DNA of 50,477 nucleotides from Halobacteriales archaeon QH_6_64_20 (GCA_003021235.1 PXQR01000001.1:1-50477); one strand, 5' to 3'. Positions 1 through 9,347 are shown, counted from the first letter of the stretch. Made by a program: numbers and translations. The notes: generated from the letters alone by a model not told the origin.

Positions 1-413
1 AACGGTGTCTGAGAGTACCCAGCAGACGGCTCGTTCCGTTAATTCAGGGGAGCCATTCCGACCAGACTGCACTTTAAGTGTAGGTGCTGCCAGCGGCCGC
101 GTTTGGGCGTCTGCCACCCGAACGCGGCCGGCTTTCGTATCTCGTATCACTAGAAATCCGCCAGACGCTTCGTCCCTAGCATCGCCTCAGTGGCAGTCAT
201 ATCTCGTTTACGACGATCTCAGTTGCTCAGACGAAGCATCAATCCGACGTTGCAGAGGTTGCGACTAGTACTAGCGGCCCGCGAGCAAAAGCCGAGCGTG
301 CCGGGGGCTTTCGGACCGGTCAACTTGACTCGTTGTCTTCTCTCATACCTCTAAGATAATACTGCCCGGCCAACGCACCGAACGCTTTTGTGTTCGATCC
401 GGGTGGGTAGGGC
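1..413. other. Leading intergenic stretch without a supported gene
   Basis: I see no convincing gene here. An open frame of 87 codons on the plus strand has no family resemblance, an ordinary rather than acidic composition, and no promoter in front of it. The last 60 bases before the BKACE gene are AT-richer (around 350-362) and may hold that gene's promoter. No tRNA, inverted repeat or transposase remnant was recognised. Confidence 0.4.
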
Positions 414-1355
414 ATGCACACCCTGGAGAGCGGAAACGTCATCGTGACCTGTGCGGTAACCGGCGCGATACACACCCCGTCGCTGTCGCCACACCTGCCG
501 ACGACTCCCGAGGAGATCGCAAGCGAGTGCATCGCGGCCGCCGAAGCCGGCGCGGCCGTAGTCCACGTCCACGTCCGCGACCCCGAAACCGGCGAACCCG
601 TCAACGACACCGATCTCTTTTACGAGATCGCCTCCCGTGTCAGCGAAGAGACCGACGTCGTGATCCAGCCGACGACTGGCGGTGCGCCCGACAGCGCGCC
701 CGAAGAACGGATCGCGGTCGTGCCCGCCCTCGAACCCGAGATGTGTTCGTGTAACATGGGCTCGATCAACTTCGGGCTGTACCCGATGCTCGAAAGCGTC
801 GACGAGTGGGAGTACGACTGGGAGCCGGAGTACTTGGAGTCGACGACCGACCTGATATTTCAAAACACGTTCGGCGATCTCGAGGTGATCATGGGTACTA
901 TCGAAGAGCACGGCACGGTCCCGAGTTTGGAGTGTTACGACGTCGGCCATCTCTATAACCTCGCACACTGCGTCGAACAGGGCTGGATCACTCCCCCACT
1001 ACATATCGAGTTCGTCATGGGTATTCACGGCGGGATCGGCGCGTCGGCCGAGAACCTCGTCCATATGAAACGCGTCGCGGACGATCTGTTCGGCGACGAC
1101 TATTCGCTATCGGTCATCGGTGCCGGCCGGAACCAGTTCCCGCTGACGACCCAGGCGATCTCGATGGATGCACAGGCCCGCGTCGGCCTGGAGGACAACC
1201 TCTACCTCGAACGGGGCCGCCTCGCCGAGTCGAACGCCGAACAGGTCGAAAAGATCGTGGATCTAGCCTGGTCAGTCGCCGGTCGCGAACCCGCTTCTTC
1301 CAACGAGGTACGCGAGTTCTTGGGGCTCAAGAGCCCCGCCGCGACGGCGTTCTAA
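414..1355 (+). CDS. BKACE family beta-keto acid cleavage enzyme (DUF849)
   Basis: This 313-residue protein is a full-length member of the BKACE (DUF849, 3-keto-5-aminohexanoate cleavage enzyme) family. Known members are Zn-dependent TIM barrels that condense a beta-keto acid with acetyl-CoA, giving acetoacetate and a new acyl-CoA. The hallmark VHVHVRD stretch is at residues 50-56, with H51 and H53 as the expected zinc ligands. Later family blocks MGIHGGIGAS and the GAGRNQFPL stretch are also present. The start is the first ATG before the conserved VIVTCAVTGA strand. The substrate is not predictable, because the family covers many beta-keto acids. It leads a group of organic-acid enzymes (MmgE/PrpD, cupins, MFS carriers) on the same strand, which supports a catabolic role. 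Confidence 0.88.
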   Translation: MHTLESGNVIVTCAVTGAIHTPSLSPHLPTTPEEIASECIAAAEAGAAVVHVHVRDPETGEPVNDTDLFYEIASRVSEETDVVIQPTTGGAPDSAPEERIAVVPALEPEMCSCNMGSINFGLYPMLESVDEWEYDWEPEYLESTTDLIFQNTFGDLEVIMGTIEEHGTVPSLECYDVGHLYNLAHCVEQGWITPPLHIEFVMGIHGGIGASAENLVHMKRVADDLFGDDYSLSVIGAGRNQFPLTTQAISMDAQARVGLEDNLYLERGRLAESNAEQVEKIVDLAWSVAGREPASSNEVREFLGLKSPAATAF

Positions 1356-1420
1356 AGGCCGATCTGCTTCGATCGGGGGTTGCGAGCTTTCACTAAAGCC
1401 ACCAGAGAGCGGGCAATCGC

Positions 1421-1624
1421 TCACCGACCCGACTTCTCGACGATCGTTCCGAGTACGTCAGCGAAACCGGACGGACCCGGACGCCGATCAACGAGCGAAC
1501 GTGAGAGCACCGACGCGCCCACCGCGCCGGCCCCCATCAGTTCCAGTAGCGTACGCCGTCGCTCGCCGATCGTCCGTCCCCATTCTCCGGTCCTGTCGCC
1601 GTCGCTGTTTCGACCCGTGCTCAT
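1421..1624 (-). CDS. Small hypothetical protein with one hydrophobic segment
   Basis: This 67-codon frame is not a recognised family. A run of three arginines (about residues 22-25) is followed directly by a short hydrophobic stretch (LLELMGAGAVGASVL), as in a truncated Tat-like signal or a single membrane anchor. The rest is polar. Codon third positions are mostly G or C, as in neighbouring genes. It is convergent with the BKACE gene and sits downstream of the cupin gene on the same strand. It could equally be a chance frame in high-GC DNA. Confidence 0.35.
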   Translation of the reverse strand: MSTGRNSDGDRTGEWGRTIGERRRTLLELMGAGAVGASVLSRSLVDRRPGPSGFADVLGTIVEKSGR

Positions 1625-1732
1625 CCGATAGGCTCCCCTGAACGCGAATGGCTTGCCCGCGTTACACGACGTAACAATCCGGGCCGAGCGAACCCGGGCG
1701 GGACGGTTACGGATCGGCCCGCGACCGCTCGA

Positions 1733-2278
1733 TCACTCCCAGTAGTCGACGTCGTCTTCGATCCGGTAGTATCCCTCCAGCGGTCGGGGGTCACGCCCGC
1801 CGGGCGGCGATCCGACGTAGACACCGAATTTGTCCATCTCGGGGTAGACGGTAACGTCGGGTTCGGTCATCGTCGAGAGAGCGAGGTATCGCAACGGTTC
1901 GTCCGAATCGTTCACCACCTGATGGCCGCCCGTCTCGTTCGTCGGAAACGCCGCGTAGTCGCCCGCTTCGAGAGGTACGGTCTCGATCGGATCGTCACCC
2001 TCGATGTCGCCATCGCTCCCGGCGTCACCATCGGTATCGTCGCTACCCGCGTCGCCGACGCCGAGTCGAAGCGTTCCGGTACCCGCGAGCACGTACAGTG
2101 CTTCCTCGTTCGCGGTGTGATAGTGGTAGGGCCACGACCGCTTTTCCGGCGGGAGTTCGTACAAGCTACACCCCAGTTCCTCGCCGTCGGTGGCCTCGCT
2201 CAACTGTTTCCGGCGAAAGGTCGTCTCCCCGCGGTCGAGGTCGCTCCAGTCGACGTCCGTCTCGTTGATACGTGTCAT
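1733..2278 (-). CDS. Cupin domain protein with acidic loop insertion
   Basis: This 181-residue protein contains one cupin beta-barrel. The first cupin motif reads WPYHYHTANEEALYVLAGTG (about residues 49-68), giving two histidines and a glutamate as likely metal ligands. The second lies around GDYAAFPTNETGGHQVVN and supplies the last histidine. Between the two motifs is an Asp/Gly/Ser-rich insertion of about 25 residues, probably a surface loop suited to high salt. The C-terminus (YPEMDKFGVYVGSPPGGR) resembles cupins annotated as sugar or organic-acid related, but no reaction can be assigned. The gene is divergent from the downstream MmgE/PrpD gene with about 120 bp between them, so they may share a regulatory region. 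Confidence 0.8.
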   Translation of the reverse strand: MTRINETDVDWSDLDRGETTFRRKQLSEATDGEELGCSLYELPPEKRSWPYHYHTANEEALYVLAGTGTLRLGVGDAGSDDTDGDAGSDGDIEGDDPIETVPLEAGDYAAFPTNETGGHQVVNDSDEPLRYLALSTMTEPDVTVYPEMDKFGVYVGSPPGGRDPRPLEGYYRIEDDVDYWE

Positions 2279-2426
2279 CCGTCGCGTTCGACGGCGCGTG
2301 CGGACGTAGTAGTATCGCCCTCGGAGGTGCGTAGCGTCCCCCCTCTATTCCGATGTCGTACCTGCCGGAGCCGGTTCGTCCGATCTCACCCGGGCGCTTA
2401 TGTCCGTCTCGTCCCACGATGACGCC

Positions 2427-3881
2427 ATGACGAATCACGGTATCGCGGTAACTGATCGAGACGCCGCAGCGAAACTCGCGCGCCACGCGATCGAATCGCG
2501 TGAGCGAACGCTTTCCGAAGAGGTCCGCTCGCAGTTGAAACGCCACCTGCTCGACTTTCTGGGCGTATCGCTCGGCGCGCGCGCCCACGCCCGTTCGACG
2601 CCCACGTTCGAGGACGCGATCGACACGCTCGCCGGGTCGAGTACCGGAGTCAGCAGAAGCGTCGATAGCGGCGAGGCGACGCTTCTCACGGACGGGTCGC
2701 GGGGATCAGCTGAACACGCCGCGCTCGCGAACGGCGCGCTCGCGCACAGCCTCGACTTCGACGACACCCATCGCGAGTCCTCACTGCACCCGGGCGCACC
2801 GGTGATCCCTGCCGCACTGGCGATCGCCGAACGCGACGGGGCGAGCACCGAGGAGCTGTTGGGGGCGATCTCGACGGGCTATGACGTCGCCTGTGCCGTC
2901 GGCCGGGCAGTGAACCCCGATTCGCATTACGACAGGGGCTTTCACGTCACGGCGACCTGTGGTACCTTCGGCGCGACCGCCGCGGCCGGCGTCGTCGCCG
3001 GACTGGGTAGTGAGGGGATCGAAGCGGCGTTCGGCGTCAACGCGAGTCAGGCGGCTGGCTCGCTCGGCTTCCTCGAAAACGGCGCGTGGAACAAACGCCT
3101 GCATCCAGGTCTGGCCGCCCGCCGGGCCGTGCTCGCAACGGCGCTCGCAGAAGGCGGCTTTCGGGGCGCGGCCCGCCCCTTCGAGGGCGAGCACGGCTTC
3201 CTCCAGGGGTACTCCGACGATCCTGCCCCTGAGAACTTCGACCGGGTAGGTGAGCCGCCCGCCGTCACTGAGACGGCGCTCAAGCCCTATCCGTGCTGTC
3301 GGTACATGCACCCGGCGCTCGACGCGCTCACTGATATCGGACCGGACATCGATCCCGAGGATATGGAGTCGATTTCGGTCTCGCTCCCGAAACCCGGCGT
3401 GACGCTCACCGGTGACCCGATCGCGCGCAAGCGCCGACCCGCCAACTTCGTCGACTGCCAGTTCAGTATGCCCTTCGGCGCGGCGCTCGCGCTCACCGAG
3501 GGGGCGGCGGACCTGCCGGCCTTCCTCGGCGCTCAGGACCGACTCGACGGCCCGACTTTGGAGGAGTTGATGGACGCGACCGAGGTCGTGACGACCGACG
3601 AAGTAGCCGAGCACTTCCCCGAACAGTGGACCGCGCGCGTCACTGTCACGACGAGCGAGGGCGAGTACGATCGGTTCGTCGAGACGGCTCGTGGCGAACC
3701 GGAAAAGCCCCTCCGGTGGGAGGGCGTGGTCGAGAAGTTCGAAACCACCGGAACGTCGGCGGGCCTCTCGGCCGGCGAGTGCGAAGCGATCGTCGACGTA
3801 GTGGAGGAGATAGAGGCATACGAACTCGCCGACCTGACCGACGCGATCGGGCGTGCGCTCGCGCCGACGGCACGGAGCTAG
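2427..3881 (+). CDS. MmgE/PrpD family protein (first copy)
   Basis: The product is about 484 residues, the usual size of MmgE/PrpD proteins. This fold includes 2-methylcitrate dehydratase, cis-aconitate decarboxylase and iminodisuccinate epimerase. The family signature is clear: a HSLDFDDTH block followed by SSLHPGAPVIPAALA, then HVTATCGTFGA, KRLHPGLAARRAV and KPYPCCRYMHPALDA. I prefer the ATG at 2427 (MTNHGIAVTD) over one nine codons earlier, because the conserved helix starts soon after it. The stop is 8 bp before the GTG start of the next gene, so the two are probably cotranscribed. A second, diverged member lies at 15774-17192. Which reaction it catalyses is unknown. Confidence 0.87.
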   Translation: MTNHGIAVTDRDAAAKLARHAIESRERTLSEEVRSQLKRHLLDFLGVSLGARAHARSTPTFEDAIDTLAGSSTGVSRSVDSGEATLLTDGSRGSAEHAALANGALAHSLDFDDTHRESSLHPGAPVIPAALAIAERDGASTEELLGAISTGYDVACAVGRAVNPDSHYDRGFHVTATCGTFGATAAAGVVAGLGSEGIEAAFGVNASQAAGSLGFLENGAWNKRLHPGLAARRAVLATALAEGGFRGAARPFEGEHGFLQGYSDDPAPENFDRVGEPPAVTETALKPYPCCRYMHPALDALTDIGPDIDPEDMESISVSLPKPGVTLTGDPIARKRRPANFVDCQFSMPFGAALALTEGAADLPAFLGAQDRLDGPTLEELMDATEVVTTDEVAEHFPEQWTARVTVTTSEGEYDRFVETARGEPEKPLRWEGVVEKFETTGTSAGLSAGECEAIVDVVEEIEAYELADLTDAIGRALAPTARS

Positions 3882-3888
3882 CGTCTCA

Positions 3889-5286
3889 GTGGACGTCACA
3901 GCGGCGCTCCGGCGAGCGAGATCGTCGGTCGCGGCGACGACGCGCGTGCTCCGGGCCGAGGATCGAGGGCCGGTGCTGTTAGTCGTCGCAGTCGGGTGGT
4001 TGCTCGTGCTCGGAACGCGGGTCGTGTTGCCGACGTTGCTCCCGCAGGTCAGGGAGGCGTTCGGGTTCGACGCGGCGACGGCCGGACTACTGATCTCGGC
4101 GCTGTGGGGCGCGTATGCCCTCGCGCAGTTCCCGGCGGGCGTGCTCGCCGACCGGATCGGCGAGCGGCGTACCTTGGTCCTCGGAACGGCGCTCGTCGCG
4201 GCGGGTGCGTGTTGTCTCGCGCTCGCCCCGACCTTTCCGGTGTTCGTCGTCGGAGCCGTCGCGTTCGGCCTCGGGGCCGGCCTCTACGCACCGCCGCGGG
4301 TAACGGTGCTCTCGCGCACCTACCCCGACCGGGACGGCACGGCCCTCGGAGTGACCTTTGCGCTCGGGAACTTCGGGGCCGCGGCGCTGCCAGTAGTGGC
4401 CGGCGGACTCGCTCTGTGGGTCGGCTGGCGCTACGGGTTCGGGGTGATGATCGTGCCGCTGGGGCTCTGTGTGCTCGGCCTGTGGCGTTTCGTCCCCGCC
4501 GGTCGATCCGACGCCGTCGTTGCCGCGGCCGACCCCCCGAGAACGATCGCCCGCCGGGTCGTTTCGGAACTCACTGACAGGACGGTCTCGCATGCCTGGC
4601 TCGCGATGACGCTCATGCTCTTTACCTACCAGGGGCTCGAAGCCTTCCTGCCGACCTATCTCGTTGCCGTCAAGGGGGTCGATCCGGGGACGGCCGCGAC
4701 GCTCTTCGGACTGTACTTCGCGAGCGGCGCAATCATCCAACCCTTCGCCGGGAGCGCGGCCGATCGCTTCGGCGCTCCGCGCGTACTCGCCGCGCTCGCC
4801 GTTCTCGGCGTTGCCACGCTGATCGCGCTCCCGGCCGTCGAGGGGATCGGCATGCTCACCGTCGTGATCGCGGCCTTGGGGACGCGCCTCGGCAACGGCC
4901 CGGTCGGCAACGGCTACGTCGCGGCAGTGCTCTCCGAGGAGGTCAAAGGGAGCGGCTATGGACTGTTCCGGACGATCTATATGGCTGTGGGCGCGCTCGG
5001 TTCGACGTTCGTCGGAGTGCTCGCGGGACTCGAACGCTTCGACGAGGCTTTTCTCGCGCTCGCGGCGATCACCGCCGTCGCCGCAGTGCTGTACTACCTG
5101 CTTCCCGAACTCGATCGGGCTGAACCCGAAGCGACCGACGCACGAGCGAGCGACGAACCCGCCGAGACGGGAATCGCGGCGAACGACAGAGACGAAACGG
5201 CCGGGACCGACGCGCCGTCGTCCCGCACCGTCGAACCTGGCAGCGACACCGGCGAGGAGCCCGAACCCGACGACGTCACCGACTGA
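3889..5286 (+). CDS. MFS transporter with acidic C-terminal tail
   Basis: A 12-helix major facilitator superfamily carrier of about 465 residues. The loop motif between helices 2 and 3 is recognisable (FPAGVLADRIGERRTL), as is the matching half-repeat motif later (AGSAADRFGAPRVL). I chose the GTG at 3889 because it follows the upstream stop by 8 bp, and longer versions would overlap the MmgE/PrpD gene with a very basic, non-family leader. The last 55 residues are Glu/Asp/Thr-rich and probably cytoplasmic. Its position directly behind an MmgE/PrpD gene suggests transport of the organic acid handled by this locus. The substrate cannot be read from the sequence. Confidence 0.85.
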   Translation: MDVTAALRRARSSVAATTRVLRAEDRGPVLLVVAVGWLLVLGTRVVLPTLLPQVREAFGFDAATAGLLISALWGAYALAQFPAGVLADRIGERRTLVLGTALVAAGACCLALAPTFPVFVVGAVAFGLGAGLYAPPRVTVLSRTYPDRDGTALGVTFALGNFGAAALPVVAGGLALWVGWRYGFGVMIVPLGLCVLGLWRFVPAGRSDAVVAAADPPRTIARRVVSELTDRTVSHAWLAMTLMLFTYQGLEAFLPTYLVAVKGVDPGTAATLFGLYFASGAIIQPFAGSAADRFGAPRVLAALAVLGVATLIALPAVEGIGMLTVVIAALGTRLGNGPVGNGYVAAVLSEEVKGSGYGLFRTIYMAVGALGSTFVGVLAGLERFDEAFLALAAITAVAAVLYYLLPELDRAEPEATDARASDEPAETGIAANDRDETAGTDAPSSRTVEPGSDTGEEPEPDDVTD

Positions 5287-5419
5287 TCGGGTTTCAGGGA
5301 GTCGACATCGGACTCGGAAAGTTCGCGCTATTACTACCCCACTCGGGAGGCAGTGGCGTCACCCTCGTCTCGATCGAAGCGGAGGTACGTTTAACCGGAC
5401 GCGTCCCGGTTGCGCTGGC

Positions 5420-6730
5420 ATGGACGGCGACGACCGGCCGGTGGTCGGCTTCGCGATGCTCGCACACGCCATGTTCCACACCTACGAGCTCTCGATCCCG
5501 GTATTCGTCACCGTCTGGCTCGACTCCTTCGGGGTGTCCGCAGCGGTCCTGGGAACTGCAGTCGGCGTCGGCTACGGCTTCGTCGGTCTCGGGGCACTTC
5601 CCAGTGGCATCCTCGCCGACCAGTACGGCTCGAAGCCGTTAGTACTACTCTCGGTCGCTGGGATGGGGATCGGCTTTCTCCTGTTGAGTGTCGCGCCCAC
5701 GGTGTGGATTCTCGCCCTCGCACTCGCTTTCTGGGGGCTCGCCGCGAGCCTCTATCACCCGGCTGGCCTTTCGCTTCTGAGCCGCGGGACTCACGAGCGG
5801 GGTAATGCTTTCGCACTCCACGGCGCGGCAGGCAACGTCGGCACCGTGCTAGGCCCGCTCGCGGCAGCCCTGACGCTCACCTTTCTGGGGTGGCGCTTCG
5901 CAACAGCGCTCTTTACGATCCCCGCTCTGATCGCCGTGGTCGTCTCGTTGCGCGTCGACATCGAGACCGCCGTCGGCGGTAGCGGTAGCGAGGCCATCGT
6001 GACCGAATCCGAGGCGGAGACCGATACGAACACCGGAAACGACGACGTCGCGGCGACTGACGGGGGTATCTCGACGATTGGGGACTTCCTCACGAGTTCC
6101 CGGGCGCTGTTCACCGGCGGGTTCGTCGTGATCTTCGCGATCATCATGAGTTATGGACTGTACTACCGCGGTGTCTTCACCTTCCTGCCGAACGTCCTGG
6201 GAGGGCTGTCCTATTTCGACCCGGTTTCGGTCCTCGGACGAACGTTCCAACCGAGCCAGTACGTCTACTCGGGGCTTCTCTTGGTCGGGGTGTTCGGCCA
6301 GTACGCCGGCGGGCGTCTGAGCGAGAGAGCACGGATCGAGCGCGCCCTGGTCGGCACCTTCCTCGCGCTCGTGCTCGCCTCGATCGCGTTCGTCCCGGCG
6401 AGCAACGTGGGTGTCCTCCCGCTGCTGGCGGTGTGTGTGGCGCTCGGCTTTCTCATCTACGTGGCTGTCCCGATCTACCAGGCTGGGGTCGCTGAATACG
6501 CGACCGAGGAAGTTCACGGACTCTCTTATGGCTTTACGTACCTCGGGATGTTCGGCGTCGGCGCGCTCGGCGCGTCGATCGCGGGAGTGGTATTGACCTA
6601 CGCCGACGCGACGGCGCTGTTCGCGACGCTCGCGGGCTTCGCGCTAGTCTGTGCGCTGCTCGGCACTTACCTGCTGCGCTCGACCCGCCGGGCGGCAGGT
6701 GCGGCGAGCGACGTCGACGCTCGACCCTAA
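5420..6730 (+). CDS. MFS transporter (second copy)
   Basis: A 436-residue major facilitator protein. The ATG at 5420 is preferred because the helix-1 sequence (VVGFAMLAHAMFHTYEL) follows at once, while the in-frame upstream extension is Arg/Pro-rich and overlaps the previous gene. The family loop motif appears as LPSGILADQYGSKPLV. A long acidic, Thr/Asp-rich cytoplasmic loop separates the two six-helix halves (about residues 185-220), and the second half has a long periplasmic-side loop with aromatic residues. It is not closely similar to the preceding MFS gene, so the pair is not a recent tandem duplication. The substrate is unknown. Confidence 0.85.
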   Translation: MDGDDRPVVGFAMLAHAMFHTYELSIPVFVTVWLDSFGVSAAVLGTAVGVGYGFVGLGALPSGILADQYGSKPLVLLSVAGMGIGFLLLSVAPTVWILALALAFWGLAASLYHPAGLSLLSRGTHERGNAFALHGAAGNVGTVLGPLAAALTLTFLGWRFATALFTIPALIAVVVSLRVDIETAVGGSGSEAIVTESEAETDTNTGNDDVAATDGGISTIGDFLTSSRALFTGGFVVIFAIIMSYGLYYRGVFTFLPNVLGGLSYFDPVSVLGRTFQPSQYVYSGLLLVGVFGQYAGGRLSERARIERALVGTFLALVLASIAFVPASNVGVLPLLAVCVALGFLIYVAVPIYQAGVAEYATEEVHGLSYGFTYLGMFGVGALGASIAGVVLTYADATALFATLAGFALVCALLGTYLLRSTRRAAGAASDVDARP

Positions 6731-6763
6731 CGCTCTATACAGCTTCCGTTCGAGCCGAAACGT

Positions 6764-7495
6764 ATGCCCGAGACGACCCACGCGCACACGGCGACGGACG
6801 AGAGCCTCGAGGACGTTTCGCTCCTCGCCTTCGATCTCTACGACACGCTGCTCGACCGACGGTCGGTGCTCGTCCCATCGATTGAGGCCACCTTCGAGCG
6901 AAAGGGCTACGAGGGCGACCCAGAGGTCTTTCTCCGCCGATATCTCGCGATGCACTTCCGGGACTCACTGATCGACTCCCTCCTCGGCGGCGACCACACT
7001 CCCTTCGAGGAGATCACTCGTCGGGCGCTTTCCTACCGGTTCGAGGAAGCCGGCATCGAGGTCGGACGGGAGGACGTCGAGCGGGTCGTTGAGGGCTGGT
7101 ATCGACTGGGTCCCTTCCCCGAGGTCGATGACGCACTCGATCGCCTCGGCGAGACGTACGGACTCGTGGGTCTCTCGAACGGCGACCGGGAGATGCTCGA
7201 AGCAATCCGCCCTTCCTTCGACGCGGATCTCGACGGCACCCTCTCGGTCGCCGAGGCCGGGGCGTACAAGCCTCATCCGGCCCCCTACGAACTGCTCGGT
7301 GAGCGCTACGACGTCGACCCCGGGGAAGTGCTGTTCGTCTCCGCGCATACCTTCGATCTGCTCGGCGCGAAAGCTGCTGGGATGCGCGGGGCCTACCTGA
7401 ATCGCCACACCAAGCCCTACGGGAAGTGGTCCCGGCGGCCCGACCTGGAAGTCGGGAGCGCCCCGGCACTCGCCGAGACGTTGCTCGATGACTGA
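6764..7495 (+). CDS. HAD superfamily hydrolase, type II haloacid dehalogenase-like
   Basis: This 243-residue protein has all HAD motifs. Motif I is FDLYDTLLD with nucleophile D24. Position +2 is Tyr rather than Asp, as in L-2-haloacid dehalogenases (FDxYGTLxD) and unlike phosphatases. Motif II is LSNGD, the motif III lysine is in GAYKPHP, and motif IV is VSAHTFDLLGAKAAGM, matching the VSSNAWDxxGA block of type II dehalogenases. Family knowledge therefore favours hydrolytic release of halide from a 2-haloacid, though some relatives act on other small organic acids. The gene starts 33 bp after the second MFS gene and converges on the PhnA-like gene. Dehalogenase activity is inferred from motifs only. 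Confidence 0.8.
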   Translation: MPETTHAHTATDESLEDVSLLAFDLYDTLLDRRSVLVPSIEATFERKGYEGDPEVFLRRYLAMHFRDSLIDSLLGGDHTPFEEITRRALSYRFEEAGIEVGREDVERVVEGWYRLGPFPEVDDALDRLGETYGLVGLSNGDREMLEAIRPSFDADLDGTLSVAEAGAYKPHPAPYELLGERYDVDPGEVLFVSAHTFDLLGAKAAGMRGAYLNRHTKPYGKWSRRPDLEVGSAPALAETLLDD

Positions 7496-7510
7496 TCGAG
7501 GCCGATCCTC

Positions 7511-8680
7511 TCACTCCCCCTCATCGAGCGCCGCGAACGCCGCTGCGTTGTACGCGAGATCGATCTCGCGATTCGAAACGTAGGGGACGGTTCGCTCGTG
7601 ATGCGAGCCGTGTGAGCGCAGATCGACGTTCCCGTAGGTATCGGCTGCTCGGTCGTTCCCGGTCCCACAGTCTTCGAGGGAGCCGAAGACCGTCTCTCGG
7701 TCCCCGAGCACGAGGAGGTCGCCGATCCGATCGGGAAGGAGGGCAAAGCGCTCGGCTGCGGCCGCGGCACTGAGAGCCAGATCGACGCCGGGAATGCCTT
7801 CGAGCCGATCCGCGACGGCCGCCACGTCGCCCGTGTCCGCGCCGGTGCCCTCGGCGTCCCCGATCGTCGCCGAGGCGTCGGTCAGCGTACCGAGATAGAC
7901 GTACGCAGCCCCGCCCAAGTTCTGATGGTGGTAGGTATGCCGGTCGCGGATGAGCGCGATTACTTCTCCCGAAAGTCCTTCGGCCGCGAGCACGCGGTCG
8001 AGATCGACACACCGTGTTTTGCGATTCATCCCGTGATCAGCCGTCGCACAGAGCGTAATGTCCCGTGCGGCGAGCGAGCCCAGCCCCTCGTCGAGTGCGC
8101 CGACCCACGCGTTCGCTTCCAGGCTCCCCGGCTCGTGCTTGTGGGGGATCACGTCGGTCGTCGAGACGTACAGGACGTCCGGGTCGCAGGAATCGAGCAG
8201 GTGGAGTGCGGCGTCGAGCACCCACCTGCTGGCCTGCCCCGAGTAGATTCCTGGGGGTTCGCCGACGGCATCGACGAGCCAGTCGAGAGGGCTCTGGGCG
8301 CTAGCGGTAATCGCACAGCCTCGCCCGACGAACCGTTCGAGTTTCTCCTTCGCAACGACCGCTGCGACCGCCTCACCCCGATCGGCGTAGCGCTCGAAGC
8401 GCGTCTCACAGCGCAGGAACGAGGGCTCTTCCATGTAGACCTGCTCGCCCGCCTCGCGATCGAAGTAGGTGTTGCCGGTGATGCCGTGTTCTCCTGGGTG
8501 GGTCCCGGCGACGATGCCGACGTTATTGACGTTCGTCAGGCTCGGCACCGCGCCGCGGCACTCCCCAGTAGTGCCTGTCGCGGCGATCCGATCCCACTCG
8601 GGCGTCTCGGCCGCCGCGAGGTAGGCCGGATCCAGCCCATCGAGACAGCAGACGACTCGAGTGGATGCGGTCCTGTTCAT
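7511..8680 (-). CDS. Phosphonoacetate hydrolase-like phosphodiesterase (alkaline phosphatase superfamily)
   Basis: This 389-residue protein belongs to the type I phosphodiesterase/nucleotide pyrophosphatase branch of the alkaline phosphatase superfamily. It most resembles phosphonoacetate hydrolase (PhnA), which splits phosphonoacetate to acetate and phosphate with two zinc ions. Visible active-site elements are D14 in CLDGLDP, the nucleophile T49 in SLTNVNN, the D/H pair in TTDVIPHKH, ATADHGM, and a late histidine in SHGSHHERT. The block beginning IRDRHTYHHQ, followed by NLGGAAYVYL, is strongly PhnA-like. The start is the ATG giving VVCCLDG at the first strand. It is convergent with the HAD gene. 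Another C-P or P-O substrate remains possible. Confidence 0.8.
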   Translation of the reverse strand: MNRTASTRVVCCLDGLDPAYLAAAETPEWDRIAATGTTGECRGAVPSLTNVNNVGIVAGTHPGEHGITGNTYFDREAGEQVYMEEPSFLRCETRFERYADRGEAVAAVVAKEKLERFVGRGCAITASAQSPLDWLVDAVGEPPGIYSGQASRWVLDAALHLLDSCDPDVLYVSTTDVIPHKHEPGSLEANAWVGALDEGLGSLAARDITLCATADHGMNRKTRCVDLDRVLAAEGLSGEVIALIRDRHTYHHQNLGGAAYVYLGTLTDASATIGDAEGTGADTGDVAAVADRLEGIPGVDLALSAAAAAERFALLPDRIGDLLVLGDRETVFGSLEDCGTGNDRAADTYGNVDLRSHGSHHERTVPYVSNREIDLAYNAAAFAALDEGE

Positions 8681-8828
8681 GGGAAGCGTGCTCGCCCACG
8701 GATCGAAAACCTACCGCCGCTCGCCGTACCTACCGACCGGCATCCGGCGACCACCGAACGTCGATCTCGATCCGGCGGCCGCGCTCGGGTTCCGATCGCT
8801 CGTCGTCGTCCGCGTTGCCCGGCCTGCG

Positions 8829-9347
8829 CTATACGTTTTCGCCGGCGATGACGCTCCGGGGTGTATGGGAGGCGAAGTGGTACTTCCCGACCCCGAGACA
8901 AGCGAGTGCGAGCACGCTGAAGGGAAGCGCGACGAACGTCAGCGTCCCCAACGCCGCACCGAGCATGACCCACGTCCACCGGACGCGCTGACGGGCGAAG
9001 TACACCCCCAGTGACTGGGCGACCGTCGCGACGGCGAACTGAAAGGCCGCGAGATAGAGCTGGTAGGGCTGATAGCCGTAAAATCGGCCCGCAGCGATCG
9101 AGTAGAGTACGAATCCCCCACCAGCGAGGGTAAGCAGCGTCGCGGTAGCGAGCGAGCCCGCCCCGAACGCGACAACGCCTCCCGGAACGCGGGCAAGCAT
9201 CGGACGACCCGTCGCCGCCCGGTCGTCGGCCTCGCGCTCCGGTTCACCGGGAGCCTCGCCCGAGTCGCCGGTCTCGATCCCCTCGATCGCGTTCGCCTGC
9301 TCGTCGGCGGCGACCCGTTCGACCCGGTCGCGCTCTCGATCGGCCAT
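8829..9347 (-). CDS. Four-helix membrane protein of unknown function
   Basis: From the ATG at 9347 the product is 172 residues. The first 55 are highly charged and acidic, and four hydrophobic helices follow (about residues 57-82, 92-112, 122-140 and 142-158). No family is recognised. The longer in-frame version starting upstream was rejected because its extra 142 codons are basic and overlap the divergent gene at 9574. The gene is divergent from the ABC transporter operon, and the intergenic region (9348-9573) carries a clear TATA box for the other direction. A role linked to the transporter is only suggested by position. Confidence 0.65.
   Translation of the reverse strand: MADRERDRVERVAADEQANAIEGIETGDSGEAPGEPEREADDRAATGRPMLARVPGGVVAFGAGSLATATLLTLAGGGFVLYSIAAGRFYGYQPYQLYLAAFQFAVATVAQSLGVYFARQRVRWTWVMLGAALGTLTFVALPFSVLALACLGVGKYHFASHTPRSVIAGENV

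Noticed and set aside
5-268. 87-codon open frame at the left edge
   Set aside because: No family, no promoter, composition not acidic as in real genes of this window.
2781-3899. Minus-strand open frame of 372 codons opposite the first MmgE/PrpD gene
   Set aside because: It is antisense to a full-length family protein, is Arg-rich, and has no recognisable domain.
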